From assembly GCA_937982115.1 (NCBI GenBank), contig CALJNE010000029.1:1-46741 (forward strand): a DNA stretch of 46,741 bases, given 5' to 3'. Origin of the DNA: an uncultured Bacteroidales bacterium. Its GTDB lineage: Bacteria > Bacteroidota > Bacteroidia > Bacteroidales > ML635J-15. The notes beneath the pieces were generated by a model. The model was not told the DNA's origin. It saw only the letters and a list, made by a program, of their open reading frames with translations, and searched no databases. The first letter of the stretch is position 1, and each line of letters opens with the position of its first letter. Made by a program: the position numbers and the translations under genes. Shown in pieces: positions 17,269 through 25,319 of the stretch.

Positions 17269-18456
17269 TTAAATATTAATCTTATCCAGAGCCTGTTTCA
17301 AATCATCAATAATATCCTGACAATCCTCGATGCCAACAGAAAATCTTACCAGACCGTCGGTAATTCCGGCAGCTTCTCTGTCTTTTTTCGACAAAGCTGC
17401 ATGAGTCATTGAAGCGGGATGCTGTATTAAAGATTCTACTCCACCGAGCGACACTGCAAGAAGGGCTAATTTTACGTTATTCATAAGAGTTTCTCCGGCA
17501 TTATATCCGCCTTTAAGTTCAAAACTTATCATAGCACCAAAACCTGACATCTGAGATTTGGCAAGTTCGTATTGAGGATGAGATGGGAGTCCCGGATATT
17601 TTACCCATTCAACCTTTGGGTGTTTTTCAAGGAATTTTGCTACTTCCATTGCATTTTTTTCGGATCTTTCCATTCTGAGAGCCAGAGTTTTTACCCCCCG
17701 AATCACAAGATAAGCCTGATGCGGATCCATATTGCTCCCCATATACACCATAGTTTGACGAAGTTTCTTATACACTTCTTCGTCTTTTGCAATTAAAGCA
17801 CCCCCAACCACATCAGCATGTCCGTTAATGAATTTTGTAATCGAATGTAGTACAATGTCAGCTCCTAAATCAAGAGGTTTTTGAAGATAAGGAGAACAAA
17901 ATGTATTGTCAACGCAAACCAAAATTCCGTGTTTGTGAGCAAGTTCCGAAGCTTTTCGAATATCTGTCAAAGCCATTGTAGGATTTGTGGGTGTTTCAAG
18001 ATATAAAAGTTTGGTATTTGGTTTTATTGCTTTCTCAATATTTTTAATATCTGAAGTGTCAACACAATCAAATTGAACGCCGAAATTTACATAATACTTT
18101 TCGAGGACAGCTCTTGAAGGTCCGTACATAGCATCGGTAGTAACTACATGAGCATCTTTACCGAGAATTGCCAAATATACTGCATTAACAGCACTCATCC
18201 CGCTTGAAAAAGCTATGCCTCTATATCCGTTTTCCAATTCTGCGAGTTTATCTTCCAGAGCATTTATTGTAGGATTACCAATTCGAGTATAAATATATCC
18301 AGGATCAATTCCCGCAAAACAATCAGCTCCGTGTTTCGCATCTCTGAATTTAAAAGTTGAAGTTTGATAAATCGGAGTTACTGCTGATCCATAAGCATCT
18401 TCAAAATCTCCTGCGTGAACTAATTTGGTATTAAAACCTTTACTGCGAGTTTCCAT
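17269..18456 (-). CDS. PLP-dependent trans-sulfuration enzyme (cystathionine/methionine lyase or synthase type)
   Basis: 395 residues, the usual length for the Cys/Met metabolism PLP family. The PLP-binding lysine is in HSITKFINGH (Lys208); other landmarks are SSGMSAV, Tyr111 of the MYG motif, DNTFCSPYLQKPL and the C-terminal SLGGVESLIQHPA. These enzymes interconvert or cleave cystathionine, methionine, homocysteine and cysteine. Methionine gamma-lyases usually have Cys two residues after the active-site Tyr (YGC); here it is Pro (YGP), which argues against a classical methionine gamma-lyase, but gamma-lyase and gamma-synthase activity cannot be separated by eye. It ends 10 nt from the convergent giant SPOR gene and diverges from the CWC gene. 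Confidence 0.88.
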   Translation of the reverse strand: METRSKGFNTKLVHAGDFEDAYGSAVTPIYQTSTFKFRDAKHGADCFAGIDPGYIYTRIGNPTINALEDKLAELENGYRGIAFSSGMSAVNAVYLAILGKDAHVVTTDAMYGPSRAVLEKYYVNFGVQFDCVDTSDIKNIEKAIKPNTKLLYLETPTNPTMALTDIRKASELAHKHGILVCVDNTFCSPYLQKPLDLGADIVLHSITKFINGHADVVGGALIAKDEEVYKKLRQTMVYMGSNMDPHQAYLVIRGVKTLALRMERSEKNAMEVAKFLEKHPKVEWVKYPGLPSHPQYELAKSQMSGFGAMISFELKGGYNAGETLMNNVKLALLAVSLGGVESLIQHPASMTHAALSKKDREAAGITDGLVRFSVGIEDCQDIIDDLKQALDKINI

Positions 18457-18537
18457 TATAAATTTTTTAAGTAATTATTAATTTAATTTTGTCGCAAAGT
18501 TATAAAAGTTGTTTTAAAATTTAATTGATTTAAAATT

Positions 18538-18735
18538 ATGTCAGAAAAAATAAAAATATGTCCTAACTGCGGAATAAAATTTTCGTGTTTACATTCATGT
18601 GATTGCTGGTGTGTTAAAATACGCATCAGTAAAGAGCTTTCCGAATATTTACGTTCCAGATTTACTGATTGTATTTGCGAAGATTGCTTAAGATATTTTG
18701 AGCAAAACGAAAAAAATATTTTGTCGGATAGATAA
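18538..18735 (+). CDS. Small cysteine-rich CWC protein
   Basis: 65 residues with nine cysteines, arranged as CPNCG, FSCLHSCDCWCVKI and DCICEDCL. The CWC tripeptide and surrounding Cys pattern match the cysteine-rich CWC family, a small probable zinc-binding domain of unknown function. No signal peptide. The last codons contain the -33 box of the tRNA-Cys promoter. It is divergently arranged with the trans-sulfuration enzyme gene. Confidence 0.85.
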   Translation: MSEKIKICPNCGIKFSCLHSCDCWCVKIRISKELSEYLRSRFTDCICEDCLRYFEQNEKNILSDR

Positions 18736-18750
18736 AATTATTTATTTTTG
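18721..18750 (+). promoter_or_regulatory. tRNA-Cys promoter
   Basis: TTG at 18721-18723, a 19-nt spacer and TATTTTTG at 18743-18750, a full match to the Bacteroidota TTG...TAnnTTTG pattern. Initiation is expected about 8-12 nt before the tRNA. The -33 box lies within the last codons of the CWC gene. Confidence 0.65.
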
Positions 18751-18766
18751 TAGCACATAATAAATC

Positions 18767-18837
18767 GGTACCTTGGCCGAGTGGCTAGGCATCGGTCTGC
18801 AAAACCGACTACGGCGGTTCGACTCCGCCAGGTACCT
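18767..18837 (+). tRNA. tRNA-Cys (anticodon GCA)
   Basis: A 71-nt cloverleaf. Acceptor GGTACCT/AGGTACC, short D arm GCC/GGC, anticodon stem TCGGT/ACCGA around loop CTGCAAA (anticodon GCA), T arm GGCGG-TTCGACT-CCGCC. The discriminator is U (18837), the known cysteine identity base. CCA is not encoded. Confidence 0.96.
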
Positions 18838-18838
18838 C

Positions 18839-18867
18839 AAAAAACACTGCTACTGCGGTGTTTTTTT
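18839..18867 (+). terminator. Intrinsic terminator of tRNA-Cys
   Basis: CACTGC (18845-18850), loop TACT, GCGGTG (18855-18860) followed by seven T. Preceding A residues extend the stem, so it can also act on the opposite strand, where the DUF2007 gene ends at 18866. Confidence 0.85.
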
Positions 18868-19159
18868 ATTTATCTTCAAAATCCCCTTCGTCAAAGTCTT
18901 CAGGCAAATCGCTGTCATCATCAGCATCTTCAATCACGTCTTTTGAATGAGTGTCATATAAATCTCTTACCTGACGATAAACTTTTAAAGCTCTTTCAAA
19001 ATCTTTCTGTAAAACCAGAACTTTCACACCATCCACCAGACTAAATGCAGATTCTGTAGTTACAATACAATCAATACCTTCTTCCTGAAGTCGTGCTTTC
19101 AAAATTTCGGCTCTGTAGGGATAGCGATACTTTACTAATGTTACTATTTTATCTTCCAT
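18866..19159 (-). CDS. DUF2007 family small protein (putative signal-transducing)
   Basis: 97 residues. The N-terminal ~70 residues (VTLVKYRYPYRAEILKARLQ, then GIDCIVTTES and VKVLVLQKDFERAL) match DUF2007, a small ferredoxin-like fold domain of uncertain function. The C-terminal ~28 residues are strongly acidic (DADDDSDLPEDFDEGDFED) and probably disordered. The gene ends in the tRNA-Cys terminator and diverges from nadB across 88 bp. Confidence 0.85.
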   Translation of the reverse strand: MEDKIVTLVKYRYPYRAEILKARLQEEGIDCIVTTESAFSLVDGVKVLVLQKDFERALKVYRQVRDLYDTHSKDVIEDADDDSDLPEDFDEGDFEDK

Positions 19160-19247
19160 AACAAATAAATTTATACTGTAAATATAGTTATAAATCTAAT
19201 AAAAAACAACTTGTTCAAAAACATTTGTTAATATTGCAAAAACTTTT

Positions 19248-20828
19248 GTGAAAATGAAAAAATACACCGACTTTTTAGTTATCGGGAGCGGAATAGCAGG
19301 ATTGTTTTATGCACACAAAGTTAGTCGCTATGGTAAGGTAGCCATTATTTGTAAAACAAAAATTGATGATACCACAACCGTTAAAGCTCAAGGTGGTATT
19401 GCATCCGTAATGTATGACACAGACTCTTTCGACAAGCATATTGAAGACACGCTTAAAGCCGGAGTCGGAATTAACGACCGGAAAGTTGTAGAAACTGTAA
19501 TAAAAGAAGGTCCAACAAGAATTCTCGATTTAATCAGTATCGGAACTCATTTTGATAAAAATTCAAAAGGAGAATTCGATTTGCACAAAGAAGGAGGACA
19601 TTCCGAAAATCGTATTTTGCATTATAAAGATAAAACCGGAGAAGAAATTCAACGAGCTTTAATCAATGAAATAAAAAACAATCCTAATATTGAAATTTAC
19701 GAAAACCATTTTGCAATTGACATTATCACTCAACATCACATAGGAATAGAAGTTACCCGTCGCACCCCGGACATCAAATGTTTTGGAGCATATATTTTTG
19801 ATGAAAAGAACAGGAAAGTATTTAATTTTCTTGCTAAAAAAGTTATGTTAGCTACCGGAGGAGCCGGGAACGTTTACCTCAATACAACAAACCCGCCGTC
19901 AATTACAGGAGATGGAATTGCAATGGTTTACAGAGCAAAAGGTCTTGTAAAGGATATGGAATTTGTGCAATTTCACCCAACGGCTTTATATAATCCATCC
20001 GAAAAACCGGCATTTTTAATTACAGAAGCTCTTAGAGGAGCCGGAGCTATATTAAGAAATTATAAAAATGAAGATTTCTGTTTAAAATACCATCCATCAG
20101 GTTCTTTAGCTCCCAGAGACATTGTTGCAAGAGCAATTGATACTGAAATGAAATTATCCGGGCAGGACTACGTTTTCCTTGATGCTCGTCATCTTAGCAA
20201 AAACGAATTGCTGGCAAAGTTTCCTACAATTTATGCTAAATGTATAGAAATTGGTATAAATATTACCAAAGATATGATACCTGTAACCCCTGCAGCTCAT
20301 TATTTATGTGGAGGAGTAAAAACTAACATTAATGGACGTACTTCAATAATCAACCTCTATGCTGCAGGCGAAACGGCTTGTACCGGTCTTCACGGAGCAA
20401 ACAGGCTTGCATCAAATTCTTTGCTCGAAGCTGTTGTATTTGCTCACAGAGCTGCAGAAGATTCAAAAACCATTCCCGAAAGCTTCGATGATATTTACAA
20501 CAAATTTCCACTCTGGGATGATAATGGCATTATAGAAAACGAGGAATTAAGCTTAGTTTCGAACTCATTGAAAGAAGTTCAGACTATAATGAGTAACTAT
20601 GTTGGGATTGTGAGATCGAATTTAAGACTAAAGAGAGCTTTCGACCGATTGGAAATTATATATCGCGAAACCGAAGAACTATACAAAAAATCTAAAATCA
20701 CAGTAAGCATTTGTGAACTTAGAAACATTATCAACGTTGCATACCTTATTATAAGAATGGCACAGGAAAGAAAAGAATCCATAGGATTACATTATAATCA
20801 GGATTTTATAAATAAAATGCAACCATAA
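19248..20828 (+). CDS. nadB: L-aspartate oxidase
   Basis: 526 residues. The enzyme oxidises L-aspartate to iminoaspartate with FAD, the first step of de novo NAD synthesis. Visible landmarks are the N-terminal dinucleotide motif (VIGSGIAGLFYA), TTVKAQGGIA, GGHSENRI, ATGGAGNVY, FVQFHPTALY, the catalytic-region PRDIVARAID, and LYAAGETACTGLHGANRLASNSLLEA. The C-terminal helical domain is present. Length is normal. nadA and nadC are not adjacent in the window. Cytoplasmic. A fumarate reductase/succinate dehydrogenase flavoprotein is the main alternative, but length and motif set favour NadB. Confidence 0.95.
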   Translation: MKMKKYTDFLVIGSGIAGLFYAHKVSRYGKVAIICKTKIDDTTTVKAQGGIASVMYDTDSFDKHIEDTLKAGVGINDRKVVETVIKEGPTRILDLISIGTHFDKNSKGEFDLHKEGGHSENRILHYKDKTGEEIQRALINEIKNNPNIEIYENHFAIDIITQHHIGIEVTRRTPDIKCFGAYIFDEKNRKVFNFLAKKVMLATGGAGNVYLNTTNPPSITGDGIAMVYRAKGLVKDMEFVQFHPTALYNPSEKPAFLITEALRGAGAILRNYKNEDFCLKYHPSGSLAPRDIVARAIDTEMKLSGQDYVFLDARHLSKNELLAKFPTIYAKCIEIGINITKDMIPVTPAAHYLCGGVKTNINGRTSIINLYAAGETACTGLHGANRLASNSLLEAVVFAHRAAEDSKTIPESFDDIYNKFPLWDDNGIIENEELSLVSNSLKEVQTIMSNYVGIVRSNLRLKRAFDRLEIIYRETEELYKKSKITVSICELRNIINVAYLIIRMAQERKESIGLHYNQDFINKMQP

Positions 20829-20911
20829 GTATAATTTTTAAATCTAATTACTGATTATAAAAAAAAAAAATTTTTACTTTGTTATGAATTATTAAACCTT
20901 AATGTAGATTT

Positions 20912-23050
20912 ATGAAAAATTTGTTATTTTTTGTTTGCTTTATTTTCGTGAGCAATTTGATAATTGCAGGATTTGTACCCCGCAAAGAAGCTGAAATGGC
21001 AGCTAAAAGCCATTACTATCAAAGCATTAACAATATCGAACAAAAATCCTGGAATGATATCAGGCTAATCTGTTTGTTTGATCCTGTTCAAAACAGTGAA
21101 TACAATTTTTATGTATTCAACATCAATGGTGATGAAGGCTATGTAATTGTAAGTTCGGAAGATCAAATTCAGCCAATTCTGGCATACTCTTTCGAAGGAG
21201 GCTTTAATCATAATAATATGTCGCCAGGGCAAAAAGAATTTTTAAAGTATTTTGAAGATTGCATAGATTATGCTTCAAAAAATATTCTTGAAGAAAACAT
21301 TAAAGTTCGCTCAGAATGGGAAGAGTTGCTCAGTTATACTCCGGATAAAGCAATAAAACAAAAAACTACCAGTCCGAATTTATTGAAAAACATAAATTGG
21401 AATCAGCTTTATCCATACAACATTAATTGTCCTGAAGATCCACAAGCCTACGGAGGCAGAGTTCCGGTTGGATGTGTCGCAACTGCAATGCTTCAAGTAA
21501 TGAAGTATTACAACTGGCCTCCATCAGGAGAAGGCTCAAAAACTCACTATTCTTGGTTTAATGGAGGATACGGTAATATTACGGTAAACTTTGCTCAACA
21601 AACTTACGACTGGTATTCAATACCCAACACGGCCTCATCTTATGCCAATCCGGAATTAGGAAAAATAAATTTACATGCCGGTGTAGCTGTTTCTATGTAC
21701 TGGGGACCTGATGGTTCTGCAAGTACAACAGATAAAATTGCAACTGCTTTAAAAACATATTTTAAATATTCTTCATCAACACAGTATGTTCAAAAATCCA
21801 GCTATTCAGAGACTGCTTGGAAAAACTTGATTAGATCACAAATTGATGATAAAAAACCTGTTGTATATTCAGGTAATTCAACAACTACTGGACATGCTTG
21901 GAATTGCGATGGATATCAAGACGAGGATTATTTCCACATGAACTGGGGTTGGGGTGGAGCCGGAAATGGGTACTATACTCTTAATAATCTCACATCAACT
22001 GCCACTCCAGGTGGTCCGGAAAATAACTTTAACTTAAATAACGACATGGTAATAAATATTTACCCACGTGATGCTTATCCAACATATTGTACAGGGATTA
22101 AAACAATTACCGGACTCGAAGGTTCATTTGACGATGGCAGTTCAATAAACGATTATCAGGCAAATGCAAATTGCACTTACGTTCTTAATCCAACTTGTGG
22201 GGCTTCGGTTCAAGTAAAATTCAATGATTTCGACCTCGGGGACGGCGATTATGTTAGACTTTATGACGGAGATGAAAATTCAACCATTTTAATTGCAAGT
22301 TTTGATAAAACCAATACTCCGGGAACAAACCTTTATTATGGAACTCGTGGGGCTTTGACCATCAAGTTTAACACTAATGCAAGTTCACAGGCTGCAGGTT
22401 GGAACATTGATTATTCAGTGAAGAACTGTAGAATCAACAGTGTTTTTACAGAACCCACTGCAACATTTGATGATGGCAGCGGTCCTTGCGAATATGCAAA
22501 TTCCACAGTGTGTTCATGGATAATTCAACCTGAAGGGGCCTCTACTATATATATAAATTTCAACAGTTTCAACTTAGCAGATAATACTGACTTTGTTAAA
22601 ATTTTTAAAGACGCTCAACAAACTGCTAATTTGCTTTATACATTAAAGAAAGACACTCCGCCTTCAGGAACTTATACTATTCCTAGTGGAGTTGCTGTTG
22701 TTCAGTTTTTCTCAAATGCTTCTGGAACTGCTGATGGATGGTCTTTAACTTACACAACAAATCTTACTGAAATTGAGAAAAATCTCATATTCACAGATTT
22801 CTCAATCATTCCAAATCCCGGAGATTTGAATTCCAGACTTAATATTTCAGCTGCTAAAAATGCATCTGCTAAGATCTCAATTACTAACATGCTTGGCGAA
22901 GTTTTGGCACTTAAAGAAGTTCAACTGAACGAAGGCATGAATGAATATCACATTAACGATATTACCAATCAGTTAACTAATTCAGGAATTTACTTCATAA
23001 ATATCGAAACAGATGGTAATGTTCTAACCAGAAAATTTATGATTTTCTAA
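20912..23050 (+). CDS. Secreted C10 (streptopain-like) cysteine peptidase with two CUB-like domains and T9SS domain
   Basis: 712 residues: signal peptide (about 1-19), SpeB-type inhibitory propeptide (about 20-140), and C10 catalytic domain (about 150-380) with nucleophile Cys in VPVGCVATAM (about residue 188), His in TTGHAWNCDG (about 328) and the HMNWGWGG motif (about 345). Two CUB-like beta-sandwich modules follow (about 385-500 and 505-620, each containing FDDGS... and DxVxIxxD-type strands), then a T9SS sorting domain (about 630-712). The protease should be secreted as a zymogen and kept at the surface or released; the CUB modules may bind protein or glycan targets. Its stop overlaps the stop of the convergent gene by four bases. 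Confidence 0.93.
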   Translation: MKNLLFFVCFIFVSNLIIAGFVPRKEAEMAAKSHYYQSINNIEQKSWNDIRLICLFDPVQNSEYNFYVFNINGDEGYVIVSSEDQIQPILAYSFEGGFNHNNMSPGQKEFLKYFEDCIDYASKNILEENIKVRSEWEELLSYTPDKAIKQKTTSPNLLKNINWNQLYPYNINCPEDPQAYGGRVPVGCVATAMLQVMKYYNWPPSGEGSKTHYSWFNGGYGNITVNFAQQTYDWYSIPNTASSYANPELGKINLHAGVAVSMYWGPDGSASTTDKIATALKTYFKYSSSTQYVQKSSYSETAWKNLIRSQIDDKKPVVYSGNSTTTGHAWNCDGYQDEDYFHMNWGWGGAGNGYYTLNNLTSTATPGGPENNFNLNNDMVINIYPRDAYPTYCTGIKTITGLEGSFDDGSSINDYQANANCTYVLNPTCGASVQVKFNDFDLGDGDYVRLYDGDENSTILIASFDKTNTPGTNLYYGTRGALTIKFNTNASSQAAGWNIDYSVKNCRINSVFTEPTATFDDGSGPCEYANSTVCSWIIQPEGASTIYINFNSFNLADNTDFVKIFKDAQQTANLLYTLKKDTPPSGTYTIPSGVAVVQFFSNASGTADGWSLTYTTNLTEIEKNLIFTDFSIIPNPGDLNSRLNISAAKNASAKISITNMLGEVLALKEVQLNEGMNEYHINDITNQLTNSGIYFINIETDGNVLTRKFMIF

Positions 23051-23880
23051 TAAAAAATATACTCATAAAATTTAATTTCATCGAGGGAATGCTCTTCAAG
23101 AGTGTTCCCTTTTTCGTCACGGATTATTTTCTTTTGCGACAATTCTATTCCAGCAGAATTTATATATTTTTCGATAACAACATTAGGTTCGGGATATTCC
23201 AATAATATTTTTTCACCAGACATCATTGATTGAGAAATGGGATTTTCATTTTCGTCAAACTCGATTTTCACCCAATCAATTATCTGATCTCGAGAATTAG
23301 TAACTTTCAGTGCAGAAATTTTTCCGGAAGGAGTGTAAAAATAATAATGGCATTTCTCAAGTTTATTGTTTAAATCATATTCTTCTTTTAAAATTAACTT
23401 TCCGTCATCATCAAATTTGTTTACAAATTTTTCTGTAATGTTTTCCATGTCGTCTCTAACAATCTTGCTCAAAATATTTCCGTTAGTATCGAAACAAATC
23501 TCTGTTGTTTCTTCTATTTCCCCATCTTCATCAAACTGTGTAATGAAAAGAATATTGTCTTTTCTTTCATATTTTAAAACTGAAAAACCCGCCTCCCCAT
23601 AATCAATCATTTCTTCAATAAGTTTGCCCGTGGCAGAATCGTATTTATATTCTTTGGTTTCATTATAATCCTGTTCAAAATCAGAAATTGACTCTTTTAT
23701 TATTTTGTCGTTATCATCAAATACAAATTCCTGAGAATAAGTAATATTTCCATCTTCGTCATAATTTTTTGAAGAAATTAAATTCCCGTTTAAATCATAC
23801 TCTTTAAGATATGTTACACGTTTAGCTTCTGCATTGATAGAAGGAGCTACGTAAATTTTTACATAATGAATCTTTTCCAT
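23047..23880 (-). CDS. YD/RHS-like repeat protein, non-exported
   Basis: 277 residues built of about ten short repeats with the pattern (Y/F)D(D/E)(N/D)G(K/N)(I/L)..., for example EYDLNGNLIS, NYDEDGNIT, FDEDGEIEE and KFDDDGKLILK. Such YD/RHS or YwqK-like repeats form beta-strand sheets. No signal peptide, lipobox or membrane segment is seen, which is unusual for RHS-like proteins and suggests a cytoplasmic location. Function unknown; it does not have the toxin C-terminus of large RHS proteins. It converges on the C10 protease gene (overlap 23047-23050) and diverges from the lipid kinase gene. Confidence 0.7.
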   Translation of the reverse strand: MEKIHYVKIYVAPSINAEAKRVTYLKEYDLNGNLISSKNYDEDGNITYSQEFVFDDNDKIIKESISDFEQDYNETKEYKYDSATGKLIEEMIDYGEAGFSVLKYERKDNILFITQFDEDGEIEETTEICFDTNGNILSKIVRDDMENITEKFVNKFDDDGKLILKEEYDLNNKLEKCHYYFYTPSGKISALKVTNSRDQIIDWVKIEFDENENPISQSMMSGEKILLEYPEPNVVIEKYINSAGIELSQKKIIRDEKGNTLEEHSLDEIKFYEYIFY

Positions 23881-23920
23881 ATTGGTAAAATGTTGGTTTT
23901 ATAATTAAAAACTATTAAAC

Positions 23921-24880
23921 TTGCAAAAAAATAAAACATTGAACGAAAAACAAAAATATAATTTCTTTTTTATCATAAATCCAAACGCCGGAAAAGAAGA
24001 AGCAAAGCATAAGTGGCCTTTGATTGAAAGAATTCTGGGACAAAAAAACATAAAGTATTCTTTTGCTTTTACCGAAAAGCAAGGTGACGCAGAAAAAATT
24101 ACAATCGAAAAAATTTCCGAAGGATTTCGATATTTTGTTGTTGTTGGTGGAGATGGAACTCTTAATGAAGTTGTGAACGGAATTTTCAAGCAAAATTCAG
24201 AAGCATATTCAGAAATACATTTAGGACTAATACAAATGGGAACAGGCAATGACTGGTCTCGCTATTACGGATTTAAAAACGACATTGAAAATTCTGTTAA
24301 AAGAATTGAAAATATCAATATAAAACAACAGGATGTTGGAAAGATTATTTTTAATGATAATGGAGAGTCAAAAGAAGCCTATTTTATAAATGTTGCAGGA
24401 TTATGTTTTGATGCGGTGGTTGTTAAGGCAACGAATGCTATGAAAGAACGCGGACAAAGAACAAAATCTGCCTATCTTATTGCACTGCTGAGTTCTCTTA
24501 TAAAATACAAACCCTGGGATTTGAAAATTAAGATAAACGGCACGGAATTATGTGGTAAATTTCTTTCTATCAGTATTGGCAACGGAAAATATTCCGGAGG
24601 TGGCATGATGCAAACTCCTGATGCCATTATTGATGATGGAATGCTTGATGTTACGATTTACGAAGATATGCCAAAATCAAAGGTTGTAAAAAATGTAAAA
24701 AAACTATATGATGGTACTGTAACTAAAGTTTCGGGAGTTAAAACTTTCAGGTGTAAAACACTTCAAATCGAAAATTTAAACCCTCAATCAGTAATATTTG
24801 CCGAAACCGATGGAGAAATTATTGGCAACGGTCCTTACACCATAACCGTTATGCATAAGGTTTTGAATATATTATCCTGA
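23921..24880 (+). CDS. Diacylglycerol kinase family lipid kinase (DagK/YegS type)
   Basis: 319 residues from a TTG start (the next start would cut into the first strand FFFIINPNAGK). The family motifs are clear: NPNAG near residue 20, VVVGGDGTLNEVVNG near residues 68-82, and the MGTGNDWSRYYG glycine-rich loop near 106. The C-terminal domain (from about 140) contains the GNGKYSGGGM and ATPDAIIDDGMLDV-type strands (here TPDAIIDDGMLDV). It probably phosphorylates diacylglycerol or another lipid at the inner face of the membrane using ATP. It diverges from the YD-repeat gene across about 40 bp and ends 18 nt from the convergent TPR gene. Confidence 0.9.
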   Translation: MQKNKTLNEKQKYNFFFIINPNAGKEEAKHKWPLIERILGQKNIKYSFAFTEKQGDAEKITIEKISEGFRYFVVVGGDGTLNEVVNGIFKQNSEAYSEIHLGLIQMGTGNDWSRYYGFKNDIENSVKRIENINIKQQDVGKIIFNDNGESKEAYFINVAGLCFDAVVVKATNAMKERGQRTKSAYLIALLSSLIKYKPWDLKIKINGTELCGKFLSISIGNGKYSGGGMMQTPDAIIDDGMLDVTIYEDMPKSKVVKNVKKLYDGTVTKVSGVKTFRCKTLQIENLNPQSVIFAETDGEIIGNGPYTITVMHKVLNILS

Positions 24881-24898
24881 GTCAATTAGACCTAAAAA

Positions 24899-25309
24899 TT
24901 ACTTTTTACAATTTTGTTCAAAGAAACGCCGTGAACGGGGATATCCTAAAGATAAAGCTGTTTCAAAATCGCTACAAGCTTTTTCGTTTTCTCCTATACT
25001 AAGGTAAAGACTTCCTCGGTTATGATATGCAAGAGCAAAGTTTTTATCATACATTATTGCAAAAGAATAATCAGCAATAGCACCTTTTGTATCACCTGCT
25101 CTTTCTTTTACAACAGCTCTTGAATTGAAATTTTTGGCATTAAACGGATCGTTTTTTATTATTTCGTCATAAACTTTAATTGCCTCCCAATATTTTTCAA
25201 CGGCAATAAGTTGGTTAGCTTTAACAACAAGTTCATCATTGTTTTGGGAAAACAAAGATTTATTGAGGACAAGAATTATTATAAAAACTATTAATTTTAT
25301 AATTTTCAT
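24899..25309 (-). CDS. Small exported TPR protein
   Basis: 136 residues: signal peptide (about 1-21, ending SLFSQ) followed by three tetratricopeptide repeats (about 25-130; e.g. YWEAIKVYDEIIKNDP, DTKGAIADYSFAIMYD, ENEKACSDFETALSLGY). TPRs mediate protein-protein contacts; the partner is unknown. It starts 10 nt after the stop of the yifB gene and is probably its co-transcribed second gene. Confidence 0.85.
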   Translation of the reverse strand: MKIIKLIVFIIILVLNKSLFSQNNDELVVKANQLIAVEKYWEAIKVYDEIIKNDPFNAKNFNSRAVVKERAGDTKGAIADYSFAIMYDKNFALAYHNRGSLYLSIGENEKACSDFETALSLGYPRSRRFFEQNCKK

Positions 25310-25319
25310 AATTCTACAA

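Noticed and set aside
18457..18537. SAM or T-box type riboswitch upstream of the trans-sulfuration enzyme
   Set aside because: The gap is only 81 bp and AT-rich, too short and unstructured for such an RNA.
18781..19044. 87-residue plus-strand open frame starting in tRNA-Cys
   Set aside because: It starts within the tRNA, runs through the terminator and lies antisense to the DUF2007 gene.
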